The translations under genes and the position numbers were made by a program. 64,000 bases of DNA. Source: Corynespora cassiicola (Eukaryota > Ascomycota > Dothideomycetes > Pleosporales > Corynesporascaceae). Positions 37,055-48,217 of this stretch are shown in pieces; positions within the stretch are counted from its first letter, which is position 1; every line of letters begins with the position of its first letter. The DNA lies in NCBI GenBank assembly GCA_022059125.1, contig JAEUWY010000002.1, positions 4,154,001 to 4,218,000 on the forward strand. Reading direction: 5' to 3'. The notes beneath the pieces are model-generated. The model searched no databases and was not told the origin of the DNA. It saw only the letters and a program-made list of their open reading frames with translations.

Positions 37055-38858
37055 ATGGCTGTCGCGCTTCCAAACGACATCATACACCTCCTCTGCGAGG
37101 AGTTGGGTCGCCAGAAACAATTCGACACTCTCTTCAACTGCGCTTGCGCCAGCCATGACATGGCCGCGCCCGCCCTGACCAACCTCTATCGGTATGCTCC
37201 AGCACATGACACAATCTTTCGTTCCATACAGCTGGTAACTGCTCACAGCTCACATCACGAGTCGCCGGTACGCGGTGGGGGTGAGGATGAAGGCGTTTCT
37301 TTGCCCACGAAGCAGCTCCTAGTCCAGAAATGGGCCATACTGTGGAGATCCATCATCGCTTCCAGCATCGGCGATACCATGTTCCCCTACTGCCGCTACA
37401 TCAAGACGCTCGACTTTAGAGATCTCGACAACCTTCTGGAGGAAGACTACTTCAAAGGCAAGGTTTCAAAGTACGCCGCCCACTGCTCGCTCCGCTTATG
37501 CAACCAAGGCTGACTAGTTCACAGGCAGTTCTTCTCGGGTTCCATGTCGCGGTTCCACCTCATAATGAATTTGCCTCTCAAGCCAAACGGCAAGCAGTAT
37601 ACAAGGTTGAACATAACCGCCATCATCGACGCCATTGGTGAGATCATTACCCAACACACACCAACTCTCGAAGCCATCAGCGGCAAACTACTCTCAAGCG
37701 CACTGATTCGGTGGGCTCCTAGACTTCCCCGCCTGCAAGAGCTGGAGCTTTGGGATGGAGCCCCCCTCGAAGACGAGCTTGTCCATGCGTCAATTCGCGA
37801 GCACTGCCCGCACTTCAACTCCCTAATGATATACACATGGTAAGTCTCACCCTCTGACATGCCTGCCCAGGCTCACTGGCGTGCACAGGCTGTCACGCGG
37901 CGAGCGGGATGAACGGGACCACATGTTTTCAAAGTTCATCGGCAGTATGCGACCACAATCGCTCAAGGCGATCAATGCCATCAGTGATATCGGTGCCGGC
38001 CCTGAAACGTTCCTTGCGCTTAGTGGCCACGGCGAATCCCTCAAGGACCTGAGACTGTGTGTTCTGGATGAATCGCTTCAGCACCTATCACTTCTTGGAG
38101 GCTGTATAGCATTGGAGTCGCTCATGATAGATGATGTGCGCGGTACCACAAACCTCGAAGAGACGCAGAACGATGTCTTCTTGGAGATGGTTGCCTGGCT
38201 ACGAAAATGTACCGAACTTCGCTCATTGGTCTTTACCCGGCTCCAGTCCGCGGCAGCACTAATAACTCCGGTGCTATTGGAGCACAACATTCGCCTACGC
38301 AAGCTGGAACTCGACTCTTATGTACTCAAGGACCATCAAGCATTCCACCAAGCCCTGGTTCATCAAAAGGAATCACTCAAGTTTTTGTCCCTGAAAGGCG
38401 AATCTGATGGCATGTTCCGAGATGATGTCGATATCATGGTTGACTCTCTGAGGCAATTGACAGAGCTGAGAGTCCTGGAGCTATTCATCCATGAGGTTTT
38501 CCGCGACGAGCACTTTGTAGCAGTAACCCAAGACATGGAACATCTGGAGGATCTCTACATCAGTGGCTTGGTCATCACGGATGAGCTACTTGATGTGCTG
38601 GCCAAATTGAACAACCTGCGTAGCGTTACGTTCACTGGAATCTCCAAATTTACCGTTACTGGACTCTTGGAGTTTATTGACTGCTTGGGCTCGGGAAATC
38701 AAGGAATACGCATCATGATTGACATGGCGGATCCTGACACACTCATTACAGACGCTCAGATAAACTTCATTAGAGAAGTTCTTGCCGAAAAGGCAGGTGG
38801 ATCTCTAGAGTACACGGCTTTGAGAGGTGAGGATTCCCTCTGTAACATGTGGCAATAG
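37055..38858 (+). CDS. F-box-like / leucine-rich-repeat protein
   Basis: Exons 37055-37470, 37525-37839 and 37889-38858, 566 aa. Residues ~4-45 (ALPNDIIHLLCEELGRQKQFDTLFNCACASHDM) form an F-box-like helical module with the usual Pro and Trp/Cys spacing. The rest is a run of irregular leucine-rich repeats (LEALISGKLL, LRLCVLDESL, LRKLELDSYVL, LTELRVLELFI, LEDLYISGLVI, LRSVTFTGI). Such proteins act as substrate adaptors of SCF ubiquitin ligases; the substrate is unknown. The first donor could also be GTTTCA at 37463, in frame; GTACGC at 37471 is preferred because it keeps KVSKQFFSGS. Confidence 0.75.
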
Positions 38859-40648
38859 GTCACAGTCGATCCCTCCTGCTAACTGAATGGGGTGCGATTC
38901 CAGATCCTAACATTTCGGAATTTGAAGACGACAGTGATTAGGAGAATTGGATCAGCAGAGACAGATATGTCTAGAACCCAGGCCTTTGGTAGGTGGTAGG
39001 ATGACTGCTTGGCTTCTTTCGGGCAGTAAAGACACAAAATTTAGACTATGGTCTTCTGGAAAGGATGATACCCCGTGGCACTCATCTAGAACTACCGTAG
39101 AGTAGCAAAAAGCGTTATAGTAGCTGAGGCATTGCGCGATGGGATGGAATGACAGATGACCCTACCTTACTAAACGAGCTATGTAAGTGAGCCGAATAAC
39201 ACTAAGCAGCGGTCGACTTTACCCTTTAACACTACCAGGCCTGTGATTCATCTCTCCTTATTTCAATCATATGGTCATTTATCCGGACATACGCCATGTC
39301 ACCAGAACGTCGGGTTCATGGAGGGCGACAGCAGCTACGGAGAGCCCTTTCTCGTATATTCCGATTGAACCGGGATAGTTATGATCGTGAACCTCTCCCA
39401 CCTCCCCACCGCCCGCTTACTCCATTCTCAACTTTTTCGACAACGTTTTGTCTGTGCACCACCATCCCTCGCCGTGGTTGAAACGAGCGATGTCAATGAG
39501 AGCGCGATGGAATGAGGTAGTCTTACTCGCAGCGCCTCTGCAAGACCAGAAACTTTGGGTCGGAAAAGAATGCGTGACGGCTACGGATCTGGCACAAGAA
39601 CCAGGAACATGCGGACACCATTGTACCAGTTATCAGAGGGGCACCGATACGATGAGGCGAGCGGATTCAGGCCACTCATCCCTCCGAGACTATATGGGCC
39701 TACCACGCAACCACAAAAGAATCAGAAACAAATGGAGCAATGCCACATACCAGATTTGTACAAAAATGGGGGTGCTTGTACTGGGGTTTGGGAAAAAGGC
39801 CTGTGTTCCCAGGATTACATATGGCTTGAGCGCGGGGTGGAACGAGATGTGAGTTAGAAGTAGTAGTTATGGAGGGGTGAAATGGGTTCCATTATTTTCT
39901 CCAGGTCTGCAATCGAATCAGGGTTAGCGAATCGTATATCGTGTTTTCAAACCGGGTAGTGGCTTATGAGCTTTTGCTTCGTGATACCCCTTTGTTTATA
40001 CGTACACCTTGCTAGTGTTGATTAAGCTCGAAAAGAGGGTTAGTGAATGGATACCTCTTATCCTTGCTCGTCCTACTATTATGTCATTTGTACCATGTTG
40101 TTCTAGAAGGACGTTCAGGTACAACAAGGAAATCGTCGACATAGTTGCTGGAATATTCGAGGAAGAAGCCTCCAAAACTCTGGCTCAAACCTCATCTCCA
40201 CATCATTCCTATCCATGCATCGTTAATCAACAAACAGGCCATCAGTGATCTTATCCCCAGTAGCTATCTGTATGCAACATTTTGATGTATTGTCAATTAT
40301 CAGATACAGCTGGCTGCGGAGTGCCCTTTTTCTCTTTAAAATGAGAATACAAGGAATTAAATCAGGTAGACCAGCCAAGTGTTAATGGTTTTGCTGTCTT
40401 TTGATCATCATTTTGGCATTTTGATTGTGATGTGACCGCAATTGAAATGCCGGACTGCCGACCAAAGCTCCAGTTTTATGAAAACAACGCCCTCATTAAA
40501 ATATCTACGCCGAAAGGTATATTACAAACGCCCACCCATAAACGATCGTCTCACATCAAATAATGTATCAATCCATCAAGCGCAAGAAAAGCCGAAATCA
40601 GTCCCCATACAAATTCATCCCTCCACATTACATCTCCCTAATACTACT
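38859..40648. other. Intergenic region, possible degraded short gene
   Basis: About 1.8 kb between the F-box-like and fasciclin genes. Apart from the doubtful frames at 39296-39857 (separate entry) nothing stands out. The last ~300 bp should contain the 3' UTR of the fasciclin gene. Confidence 0.45.
39296..39857 (+). pseudogene. Possible short or frameshifted hypothetical gene
   Basis: A Met-initiated frame (39296-39481) with an Arg/Pro-rich, protein-like composition overlaps the start of a different frame (about 39483-39857) that also reads like a soluble protein (TPLYQLSEGHRYDEASGF). The second frame is interrupted by one TGA near 39516. I could not find a plausible intron that joins them. 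Either a degraded gene or chance; no family is recognised. Confidence 0.18.
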
Positions 40649-41933
40649 CTAGAGGAAGAAAACAGCCGCACCAGCGCCCAAGAGCGCGCTCATGCCCACG
40701 GCACCCGTCTTCATGGGCGCGGCCGCACCCTCAGTCGGGGAGCTACTTCCCGTAGCGTCGGTGGCGGCGGGACCAGCGCCCTCGGACGTAGGGTTGATCT
40801 GGGTGGTGGGCTCGGGCTGGCCGGAGGTGAAGGGGACTTCGGGGGCGGGGGTACCGGAGAAGCCTGGGGCGCCAGAGGTGGCGTCAGGGGCAGGCGCAGC
40901 GGTGTTGTTGGGGTTGAGGACGCTGGGATGTGTGTTAAATTGACTTTTGCTTGAAGGGAGGCAGTGGCGGGGGGGGCTTACTTGTCGATGATGTGGACGA
41001 CGCCGTTGGCGACGAGGACGTTGGGCGTGACGACGCGGGCAGCGTTCACGAACACGTCGCCGTCGTCGCTGATGGTAATGGTCAGGTTGGCACCATTGGC
41101 GGTCTGGAGGCTGGTGCCATTCTCGAGGCCGGACGAGTAGCCGACGGTGCCGTTGATGACGTGGTAGGCGAGTATGCTGGCGAGGGCCTCAGTGTTGTTG
41201 CTGAGCTCGCTGAGCGCGGAGCCGATGGCGTTGAATGCTTCGTTGTTGGGCGCGAAGATGGTAAGGTCGGGGGTGTCGTTGACGATGGAGACGAGGTCAG
41301 TTGCGTTGACGGCACCGCGGAGGGAGGTTAGGTTGGCGGCGGAGGCGGTCTCGAGGACATCGAGAGGAAGGGTTAGGACGGCGTCGACGATGTGGATGAC
41401 ACCACCAGTGAAGTTCAGGTCCTATTTCTGTTAGTATATTGTAGTAGGTTACAGGCCAATTGACTTACAGCCTCGGAGACGGTCGAGTTCTGGAGCAGAC
41501 CAGAGAAGAAGACTACCTCCTCGCCAATACGCACTGCCTCAACTACCTGACCACCAGTGACATTTGAGTATTGAGAGTCAGTTAGCAGAGTCGGGACGAA
41601 AGCGCTCGTGTTGGTGATCTGCTCCGCCGTGAAGGTTCCATTCAAGACATGGTAGGTCAAGAGGGCAGCCAGTAGGCCGGGGTCGGACGCAGCCTGCTCA
41701 AGAATAGAAGAATTGGCGAGCGCCTCAAAAGCCGAGTTTGATGGAGCAAGAATGGTAATGTTCTGGGCCTGATCGAGTGTCTGAAGCAACTGTGGAGCCG
41801 CGGACAAGAAGGTCGTAAGGTTCGATAGGTTCGGGTTGCCAGCGAGGGTAGCGTTCAGGGACGACGCAGTACCATTATCCTGAGCGGATGCCAAGCCCAA
41901 GAGGGCAACGGGAGCAAGGTTCTTGAGATGCAT
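40649..41933 (-). CDS. Secreted GPI-anchored protein with two fasciclin (FAS1) domains
   Basis: Exons 41469-41933, 40982-41421 and 40649-40922 (introns 47 and 59 bp), 392 aa. Residues 1-18 are a signal peptide (PVALLGLASA-Q). FAS1 domain 1 spans ~28-175 (NITILAPSNSAFEAL, LLTYHVLNGTF, GGVIHIVDAVL). Domain 2 spans ~180-305 (LTIFAPNNEAFNAI, LAYHVINGTV, VANGVVHIIDNVLNP). A Pro/Thr/Ser/Ala linker and a C-terminal hydrophobic segment (MSALLGAGAAVFFL) suggest GPI attachment. Many N-x-S/T sequons. FAS1 proteins mediate adhesion at the cell surface. A TATA-like TTATAAG lies about 100 bp upstream. Confidence 0.9.
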
Positions 41934-43124
41934 TGTGCGATTAGATTGCCGAACACTCGAAGTCTCGAATGTATGTGGGTGGAGAATGGTATACTCGAGG
42001 ACCGGATGACGATTCCATGAGAGGGGAAGTAGAGCTTATAAGCTCTGTCCCGCACGAGAATCCCGTCTCCACAGGCCGTCCTGCAGAGAGGAGACGGAAA
42101 AGCTAAGCCCCATCCAGTGCCACGATGCCTGCCACGATGCTCTGCGTGTGCCCAGCGAATTACCCAGCTCCTGCGGCCCCCGTCAAGTCACCACTGCCCT
42201 TGGCCTGCGCCTACTCTTCTCTCATAGGATCGTAGGCGAGCGACCTCGCCATCGCGCTGGATTCGTCGTGCTCGAGCCATTGGCCAGTACCCAATGTCAA
42301 TAGCCGAAGTGGAGTAAGGAAGTGCTTTGTTGTTTCTTAGGCCTTGGAGCTCCACAGCAGAGCTGTTCGCATAGCACCACTGCTGATTCCACTGCTTCCA
42401 CAGGTCCTAATTCCTTTGTCTTTTCCATCCTCGACCCGTCCCCCACGCCTCTGATTGCTAACATGACCGCAGTTACCCCGAAACCCCTTGATGTCGACAG
42501 GCTGACTCTTGTCCAACACACTCCCACGACATGTCGTTTGAGAGCATCCCGGTCCATCCGTCTAAGCGGAGTCTTAGCGTGAGCGAATGTGGGGTAGCTC
42601 ACTCTTCACACCAGCCTTACCGGCTTGGCACACGTCGACGAGAGTGCCCAGGGCGCTCCGTTTGACAACAGTGTACGCGGCCCACATAGCGATGACCGAA
42701 TCGCATACTCGCACGGCGGATCGAGCATGCCGAATGAGCCTATAGAGAGGGGCGCGGCGCCCATTTCCACCTCTGTCGACCCTAAAGCTTCTTGGGTGTT
42801 TAGCACGCCATCTGCGGAGCATTTGGTACAAGACTATGATGATTAGACTGTGATACTGTGGGGAAGTGGGCTATGGCAGTCCCTGTGACTCCATTCTACA
42901 ATCCTTTTGTGGAGAACCATGGAGGCTGTGATACAGCTGTTTGCAGGAACCGGGGAAAGGTCGGCGACCCTCAGGCATGCCGACGGCATTCTCTCATTAA
43001 AATCATGAATCATTATACGACCAATTCGACGACTACGCCGTGGGCGCCTCGAGATCTCGATGCATCCAATCCCGGGGCCTTGTCCAAGAAATTTCCAGAA
43101 TTGTGGCTGGGCACGACGCTAAAA
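41934..43124. other. Intergenic region upstream of the fasciclin gene
   Basis: About 1.2 kb. The first 120 bp contain the fasciclin-gene promoter, including the palindromic agcttataagct at 42033-42044. Further out only short frames without features are seen. Confidence 0.45.
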
Positions 43125-43434
43125 TCACGAGATTCTGCAACGCCGTCGAACAGCCGGGATCCTGGCGTAGATCATGTGTGACGATCGCGAAACCGTCAGC
43201 CAAGTGCAGTGGGCAGTGTGGCTGAGCAACATACCGTGTAACAAGACTTTTGTAATCCTGGTTGGACTCGCGCGGAGCATCGGGAATAAGGATCGCAGGT
43301 AAAGCAAGACTTGAAGGCGACAATTGAGCAAGGAGATCCCTAGCCATCACGAATATCCCGCACTTCTTCAGTAAATCTTCGGCAAACTTGGAAATCTTGA
43401 CTTGTGGCCTGCCATACATGGCAGACCCTTCCAT
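43125..43434 (-). CDS. Small hypothetical protein (tentative, two exons)
   Basis: An ATG at 43434 opens a frame with balanced, globular-looking composition (KISKFAEDLLKKCGIFVMAR, ALPAILIPDAPRESNQDYK). A strong donor (GTATGT) and acceptor (ACGCCAG) with a CTGAC branch motif define a 73-bp intron (43162-43234), giving 78 aa ending VRRRCRIS. Read through, the frame continues to 43033 and gives 133 aa. No family recognised, no signal peptide. The evidence is only composition plus one intron-like segment. Confidence 0.3.
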
Positions 43435-43592
43435 TGTGTGCTAATACCCCGGTGGCACATCCTGCTATCCAGCGAACCCCAGTAACAATGCCGACAGAGC
43501 AAGAATACGCCCAAACCATCCAAGCCCAGACCAGAACACCATGCTCAAAGTTCAGTGCTAGCGCAAGTATGCAGAAGAAAAGGAAAATCAAA

Positions 43593-46170
43593 TCAATCGC
43601 CCATACGCCGATCAAAGATTATTTCATCATCCAGGAAACCAAAATCATGGTCTACGGTTGTATGCGTTTCCAATATTGTCGACGTTGTTTGCGTAGCAAA
43701 TGCGCGGGCTGTGGCGGTAGCACGAGCTCTTGCTGTCTCGACTCCAAAAATGCTATCAAACAATGGTTTGAAAAAAGTCCGGTAGAATACAGTGATTGTT
43801 ATAAAAGGAAATTCGGGCGCATTGTGTCTGATACCGTAGCCGGTCATGAATTCGCGATACTCCAAATGGCAGTGACGTTCGCTTTGCACAGTTAGTATCT
43901 ACACGCAAACACCGAAGGGACTTTACATACCACATTTCATCCTCTATGAGGACAAAGAGGATGAAAGATATGAGAAAGATGCTGAGATATGTAAGGCCCC
44001 TACGTCGTGTGTGTTTCAGCCGAGAATCGTAGAATAGGCGCACAAATTCTCTCTTCAGGGAGTAATCACACTTATGGCCGCCATTGGCTGCACATGGACA
44101 TTCGCGGTATATCACTCGGATCTTTTCGCCATTGATTTCCTCAAAATGTTCGACTCTGTTCTCCACTCTTCGCATTCCACGGCTGGCATCTCGTATGCTG
44201 GTTCTTGCGGCACGCAACCTATCGTTCATCCGGTGGAGATGAACGAGTTCCTGTTGACGTTGCCTCTCGGCTTCATTCCTAGGGGGTTCAGTGGGAAGAT
44301 TAAGCCCTAGCAATGTGTCCTCATCCAGTTCTCCGGCTTCGACAGACTCCCTAAACGGTGTAATCAGCTCCTCCAGTGAGTTGATTGTTGAGTCTCCATA
44401 GTCGTTCCGGCTGGCCCTGGCTTCTTCGACAATGGCCTGAAGAGCTGATTTCGGGAGTGAAGGGCGAACGGGCTCCGGCGGTGCTCCAGCATATGCCTCA
44501 TTTATAACGGGCGCGGTAGACTGCTTGGTAGGCGGCTTCTCGGTAGGAGGCTTTTTGGTCGGACTGCTCTTCCTCGGAGACCGCGACGGAGACCGGCGAG
44601 GCTCCTCGGGCTTGCGCGTGGTACGAGGGGCAGGCGTGTCCACCCAAGCTCCCGTAACGATGGGCGTTTTTGCATTCATGACTGATCGCTCAGTCGGAAT
44701 TGGCGTTGAATTTACGTCGACTTCACGTGGTTTGGTGGCATCATCAGTGGGATCTTTGGAATCCTGACGGGTTTTCACAGGTTCGGCTTGTGGAAGTTGA
44801 GTGTCGCTAGCAGTCACTGCAGCTTCTGCCGACTTGGGTTCCTCCTTTTCCTTGGATGACTCGGGTTCGAGTGGCTCGACACGTTTTCGGTCGTGATCGT
44901 CCGCCGTGGGTTGAGAAGGACCACTGGTTTGAGGCGCAGGCGCATTCAGAGGGCGCGAGGTCTTGTTTCCAACAGGGCTTGGGGTATTGCTCGAAGCCCT
45001 CGCAAGTCGTCGAAGTAGGTCATGTGAGTCTTCCCGTCGAGAGGTGGGCCTCTTGGAGTTCGTTTGCGCGCTGGCATGTACGTCGCGATCCACAGCGCCG
45101 ACTGTTTCCGAGCTCTTTTTATATACTATAATGGGTGATTTTTCAATGCTTTCTCCGGTTACTGCCTGCGCTTTCCCAATGGATTGCCAAGAATTTGTTC
45201 TCCTTTGGCGCATCTCGGAAGGGCTTGTGTTTGTTTGATCAACCGCTGACCCGCCGTTTGATTGATTGAGCGAGGACTTGGAGGATGATGGCCGTGGCCG
45301 ACGCGTTTCTTCGGGCGAAGAATCTCGTATCCGGTCCAATCGATTGGATGCGACGGCCTGATCCCTGACGCTTTCCAGCTCTCGTTGTCGGATATCCTCC
45401 AGGACCGTGTTTCGTGGAATGTAGGGGGTCGAAGCTATCATCGATGCCTCATGCAGGTCGAAGGACAGGTCCAAGTTCATAATGTCGCGATGGCGCGTCG
45501 ATGAAGGGGTACCATGGCGAGAGGACTTGTGCGAGAGAGGGCTGTCTTCAATGGAAGGTCGTGGCATGTCCGCCTCATTGACGTAGCGCGGGGTCCTATC
45601 CTCAGGCGCGAATTGCTGGCCTCTGCTTTCTTGCGCCCCTGGCACTTGCTCCTCCTCCGAGGTGATTGTTCTTAGCCAGTCTCTTCGAACCCTCCCTTTC
45701 CGGCCCCATCCAGCTGGTGGCTGTATGGCTGGATCTGAGCGCCCATCGGAGCGTGCGGAGCGCGCAGAGCCGGGGCTGCTCGGTGTGCCCTTGAATTGGA
45801 CACGCGCGTTCGCATCCACTGATCCATTGTTGCGCGCATCGTTCCTTTCCAGATTCTCAAGCGTTAGCCCCACGCGTGGCTGTGATCGCGCTTTTCTAAA
45901 GGGCTGTACTTTGCCATGGAGCGCGTCCTGGAGGCGTCGCTCGTCGCGGGCATTCTGCAGCATGAGGCGGTCGAAGTCGTCGTCCGCGCCGCTCTCGAGC
46001 GAGCTCAGGCCGGATATCACCGACGCAGCGTCGTGGTTGTCGTCATTGCGCCCTTGGTGATTCATGGCAGGGTGCCCATGGGCGCCGTGGGTGGTGATGT
46101 AGTCGTGTTCGGAGTCGACGATGTTCGCCGGATGCGGGGGGAGAGGTTGGAGGGGTCGGCGCGTAGTCAT
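43593..46170 (-). CDS. Long disordered single-span membrane protein, unknown function
   Basis: Exons 43931-46170 and 43593-43881 flank a 49-bp intron with a perfect TACTAAC branch site; 842 aa. About 600 N-terminal residues are charged, Ser/Pro-rich and disordered (SPSRSPRKSSPTKKPPTEKP, TPIVTGAWVDTP). A predicted helical segment (~650-690), a Cys cluster (RECPCAANGGHKC) and one transmembrane helix (GLTYLSIFLISFILFVL, ~727-745) follow. The C-terminal ~95 residues would face the other side, begin with cysteines (CERHCHLEYREF) and resume after the intron. The layout resembles nuclear-envelope or spindle-pole anchors, but I do not recognise the family. An ACGCGT lies 21-26 bp upstream of the ATG. 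Confidence 0.8.
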
Positions 46171-46998
46171 TGGCGTATCAGCGGGTTATTACGCGTATGC
46201 ATAGCGTGTAAGGCGAACCGGGACGTTGAGCGGTATATAATGGATAGCGGTCGTCAGTGAAACGGTTCGAGGACATTTTTGTCTGAACGCGGTCGCGTTA
46301 CAGCGTGCACGCTTCTGTGGCACGTGCGCTCACAATCGCGCAGGGATGTCGGCTTTGTTCTAAAGGCAACCAACTACACCGATATCCTAAGACTATGTAG
46401 ATTAAACCAGCTTTCGAGATGATGTATGTCTGGGCGTTCTTTGGAGATGTGATGGAAATATAAATTTTCAAGGTTTCTTCCAAATATGAAACCAACTCTG
46501 GATGACAAGCTTATCCTCATCAAGGCCCCCTCCCTACCCGAAGAACACCACCAACAGAACAGTTGATATCCTTTTCTGTGCAATGTGCTGATAACATCTA
46601 CATGCTTCTCAACTGATTCTACCTGCGATATCCTTCATCACATAGACCTCCCTAAATGCACCTGTCACATCTGTCAGAACCTGAATTTGTTCCAAGGCCT
46701 TTTCATGGTTCCCTTTAGGCTATCTGAGACAACACCATCTGTGCTCCCTCGAAACTAGAAAATCCATGACGGACCATTTTCCAGTTTAGTTTAGGCACCA
46801 ACCAATGATATTGAGGTATCTCTCATAACCCTGCATGCTAGTGCTGTGCCTCGCAACTACACCCCAGAGCTACCTAGGTACCCAGTGAGCAATTTAATAA
46901 AGCCTGCTCTGGTCTTTTCATGACCTGAGATTCTCGAAGTTAACATCCTCCAGCAAATTCTCTTAGACATCCCCCCATTTGTCCCACATCAATAAGAA
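46171..46998. other. Divergent intergenic region
   Basis: About 830 bp between the membrane-protein gene (-) and the GST gene (+). It holds both promoters. ACGCGT at 46191-46196 is close to the former; the GST side is AT-rich with a TTTAATAAAG stretch about 105 bp before its ATG. Otherwise nothing recognised. Confidence 0.45.
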
Positions 46999-47869
46999 AT
47001 GGCCACCGCAACAAAGCCCATCAAAGTCCACATTGTTCGTATGTCTCAACCCCGCAGTCAGCTTATCCAAGACGAAGATAACTCAAATTTGGTGCAGCAT
47101 CGGGCCCCAACCCGTGGAAGGTAATCTTCTTGCTCGAGCAGCTGGGTATCCCGTACGACATTAATTCGTTCCCTTTCCAAGAGATCAAAAACAAGCCCTT
47201 TACGGACCTGAACCCCAACGGCCGAGTGCCAGGTAAACAAGCCTATCCCAAACCGAGATGCAGTAGTAGCTGAAACTAACGCGCACCTCAGCCATTGAAG
47301 ACCCGAATACGGGCATCACACTGTGGGAAACAGGCGCCATCATTTTGTACCTGATCGAAGTCTACGACACGAAGAAGGAGCTGACACACACCGACTTCCA
47401 GCAGCGCCACCTGCAGAATCAATGGCTTTTCTTCCAGGTCTCGGGGCAGGGCCCGTACTTTGGCCAGGCGGGCTGGTTCAACGTGTTGCACCACGAGAGG
47501 ATCCCCTCGGCCATAGAGCGCTATAACAATGAGATAAAGCGCGTGCTAGGTGTGTTGGACGGCGCCTTGGAGGGCAAGCAGTGGCTCGTCGGCGACAAGA
47601 TGACGTATGCTGATCTGTCGTTTGTGACGTGGAACGAGCGCGTTGATAGTGTGGTTGGGTGCGCGCCCGAGGACAAGTTTAAGGGCTTTCCGAATGTCCA
47701 GACATGGCATGCGAGGATGATTTCGCTGCCCAGCTGGAAGACCATCATGGCTAGGCGGGATGTGTTGATGGATGAGCAGGGTTTGCAGCCAAATGGTATG
47801 CCAAAGGGTGTCAACAACATCAAAGAGTATGAGGCGAAGATGAAGGCTGAAGCTGAAGCTGCTAAGTAA
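46999..47869 (+). CDS. Glutathione S-transferase, Ure2-like
   Basis: Exons 46999-47038, 47098-47232 and 47292-47869 (two 59-bp introns), 250 aa. The N-terminal thioredoxin-like domain carries SGPNPWKVIFLLEQLGIPYD, the cis-Pro motif GRVPAIEDP and the glutathione-contact ETGAIILYL. The all-helical C-terminal domain has WLFFQVSGQGPYFGQ and LVGDKMTYADLSF (N-capping box). This is the fungal Ure2p/nitrogen-catabolite-type GST clan used in detoxification and peroxide defence. It lies beside the quinate cluster but shows no sign of belonging to it. Confidence 0.92.
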
Positions 47870-48217
47870 TATACATTAGCTCATACGCAAAGACACTACT
47901 CCTCAATTCATTCTCTGTGACTATGAGTCTCCACCTATATGGATGAGTAATTAAGCCAAAGATGGACATATAGGAACTCTAACGAGAGCTCTTGATTATG
48001 AAAAGTAAACCTGCATTTGAAGTTACTATAACAAGGTATCACAGCACTGTGTTGTCCCCGGTTCTGGGTCCTTGGGTATTTATGACTGCTTCGCATCATT
48101 TTGGAAAATATGGACCGTTCTGGGAGGATAGGCTCTGCTTCTTCGTTGTGGCACTAGTAGCTACTTGATGTCTGGCTTGTATTTTCTCGTTCAGTCATGA
48201 TTCGTTTCCACTTAGTC
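47870..48217. other. Spacer between convergent GST and qutR genes
   Basis: 348 bp of 3' flanks for both genes. No element recognised. Confidence 0.4.
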
